The notes beneath the pieces were generated by a model. It saw only the letters and a program-made list of their open reading frames with translations, searched no databases and was not told where the DNA came from. Shown here in pieces: positions 6,794-7,407 of a DNA stretch of 7,407 bases (its first letter is position 1; the number at the start of each line of letters is the position of its first letter). The DNA is from Actinomycetota bacterium (GTDB lineage Bacteria; Actinomycetota; Humimicrobiia; Humimicrobiales; Humimicrobiaceae), in the NCBI GenBank assembly GCA_023475715.1, contig JAMCVO010000133.1:1-7407 (forward strand), given 5' to 3'. The position numbers and the translations under genes were made by a program.

Positions 6794-7407
6794 TAGGAGT
6801 TATTTCAGTGACCGATGTTCCAAGGGAGCAGGGATTAGTCGGTGAGAGGGAGCAGTATATTAATAAAGCACATCAGGACTTCCTTTTCTTTTTGAGAAAC
6901 AATAATATCAATGCAGTTGATGTTTCATCAAAAATTGAAAGGTCGGATAAAAATCTTGCTGCAATATATAAACACAGTGATGCAAGAAACTGCATCAAAG
7001 TCATGATAAATGAGGATGTAGAAGCATTGGTTATCGGGTGCTGGCACTGGTGCGAACCCATGCTGATAGTAGATTTAGTAAGAGAGTTTAATAAACCTGT
7101 ATTGCTGTATTCTGATGGCAACCCCATGTGGGCGGGAATAACATTAATCTCGGCCGCAGGTGCATCTTTGTGGCAAAATGCTTCAAATTTTTATTCAATC
7201 GCCCATAAAAGAGTTTATGGTGACAAATCAGAAATTATCAGATGGACAAAGGGTGTCACTGCCGTGGAAAAATTGAAAAGAGGCACATTTATCCTTTGGG
7301 GCGGTTCCTATGCGCTTGCCATGGAATATCTTCAGGATGATTATTCCAGACTAAAATCCTTTTTGGTAAGAGCGATAAACTATTTTTCATGTCTGGTCCT
7401 CATATAA
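6763..7407 (+). CDS. L-fucose/L-arabinose isomerase-like protein (paralogue 3), N-terminal part only; 3' end not native
   Basis: The reading frame encodes 214 residues, less than half the length of its two paralogues. GAGGA at 6752-6756 lies 6 nt before the ATG. The N-terminal and central fold is recognisable: PKIGVISV (9-16), a hydrophobic strand ending in HWCEP (95-99) that matches W-[CA]-E in paralogues 1 and 2, GASLWQNA (133-140), and the family-like FILWGGSYALAMEYLQDD (176-193) and LKSF (197-200). From about residue 200 the frame runs into the right arm of the inverted repeat. The last 15 residues and the TAA are the complement of the gene's own upstream region and start. The metal-binding C-terminal half is therefore absent. 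The most likely reality is a full-length gene in the genome that is cut here by a chimeric join. A true truncated gene is less likely. Confidence 0.75.
   Translation: MKNSLSLLPKIGVISVTDVPREQGLVGEREQYINKAHQDFLFFLRNNNINAVDVSSKIERSDKNLAAIYKHSDARNCIKVMINEDVEALVIGCWHWCEPMLIVDLVREFNKPVLLYSDGNPMWAGITLISAAGASLWQNASNFYSIAHKRVYGDKSEIIRWTKGVTAVEKLKRGTFILWGGSYALAMEYLQDDYSRLKSFLVRAINYFSCLVLI
7360..7407 (-). repeat. Right arm of the 48-nt inverted repeat at the window end
   Basis: Read on the minus strand, this segment reproduces 6746-6793 at 47 of 48 positions, including an RBS and an ATG at 7390. The minus-strand frame from that ATG closes after 33 codons at 7289 and leaves the family sequence after the tenth codon, so no second gene starts here. 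The join to upstream sequence falls in a short T run (7360-7364) that both sequences could share. That microhomology is typical of template-switch or assembly chimeras. Confidence 0.93.

Noticed and set aside
7289..7390. A 33-codon minus-strand frame starting with the same ten codons as gene 6, with an RBS
   Set aside because: It leaves family sequence as soon as the inverted repeat ends and stops quickly. It is explained by the inverted copy, not by a second divergent gene.
6746..7407. Insertion-sequence interpretation of the terminal inverted repeats
   Set aside because: The enclosed gene is an isomerase-like fragment, not a transposase. The left arm is an ordinary operon RBS and start region, and no target-site duplication is visible.

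Overview
The window is an AT-rich (by eye well under 45% GC), densely coding bacterial fragment with six genes, all on the + strand. Ribosome-binding sites are purine-rich and Shine-Dalgarno-like, and starts are mostly ATG. The gene families (a non-pyrrolysine MttB-type methyltransferase, a UroD-superfamily protein, and sugar isomerase-like and class II aldolase-like proteins) suggest an anaerobic, fermentative or acetogen-like bacterium, probably from an environmental assembly. Nothing in the sequence fixes the taxon.

Layout: (1) 8-1420, an L-fucose/L-arabinose isomerase-like protein whose true start may lie just left of the window; (2) 1557-2684, a uroporphyrinogen decarboxylase-superfamily protein, after a 136-nt gap with a possible promoter; (3) 2810-4246, a second isomerase-like paralogue, after a 125-nt very AT-rich gap; (4) 4260-5249, a class II aldolase-like protein starting 13 nt after gene 3; (5) 5283-6722, an MttB/MtgB-family methyltransferase-like protein 33 nt further on; (6) 6763-7407, the N-terminal part of a third isomerase-like paralogue. 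Genes 3-6 look like one transcription unit. Genes 1 and 2 may be transcribed separately or with it.

Together the set resembles a catabolic island combining carbon-skeleton chemistry (isomerase-like and aldolase-like proteins) with corrinoid-linked methyl-group chemistry (MttB-like and UroD-like proteins). A plausible but unproven reading is breakdown of a methylated sugar, polyol or quaternary-amine conjugate. No corrinoid carrier protein, transporter or regulator is present in the window.

Two points need particular attention. First, the last 48 nt (7360-7407) are an inverted, 47/48-identical copy of 6746-6793, which carries the RBS, start codon and first ten codons of gene 6. The C-terminus and stop codon of gene 6 are therefore almost certainly not native, and a fold-back assembly or amplification chimera is the leading explanation. 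Second, the aldolase-like protein lacks one of the three canonical zinc-ligand histidines and has a changed phosphate-site motif, so it is probably not an ordinary fructose- or tagatose-bisphosphate aldolase.
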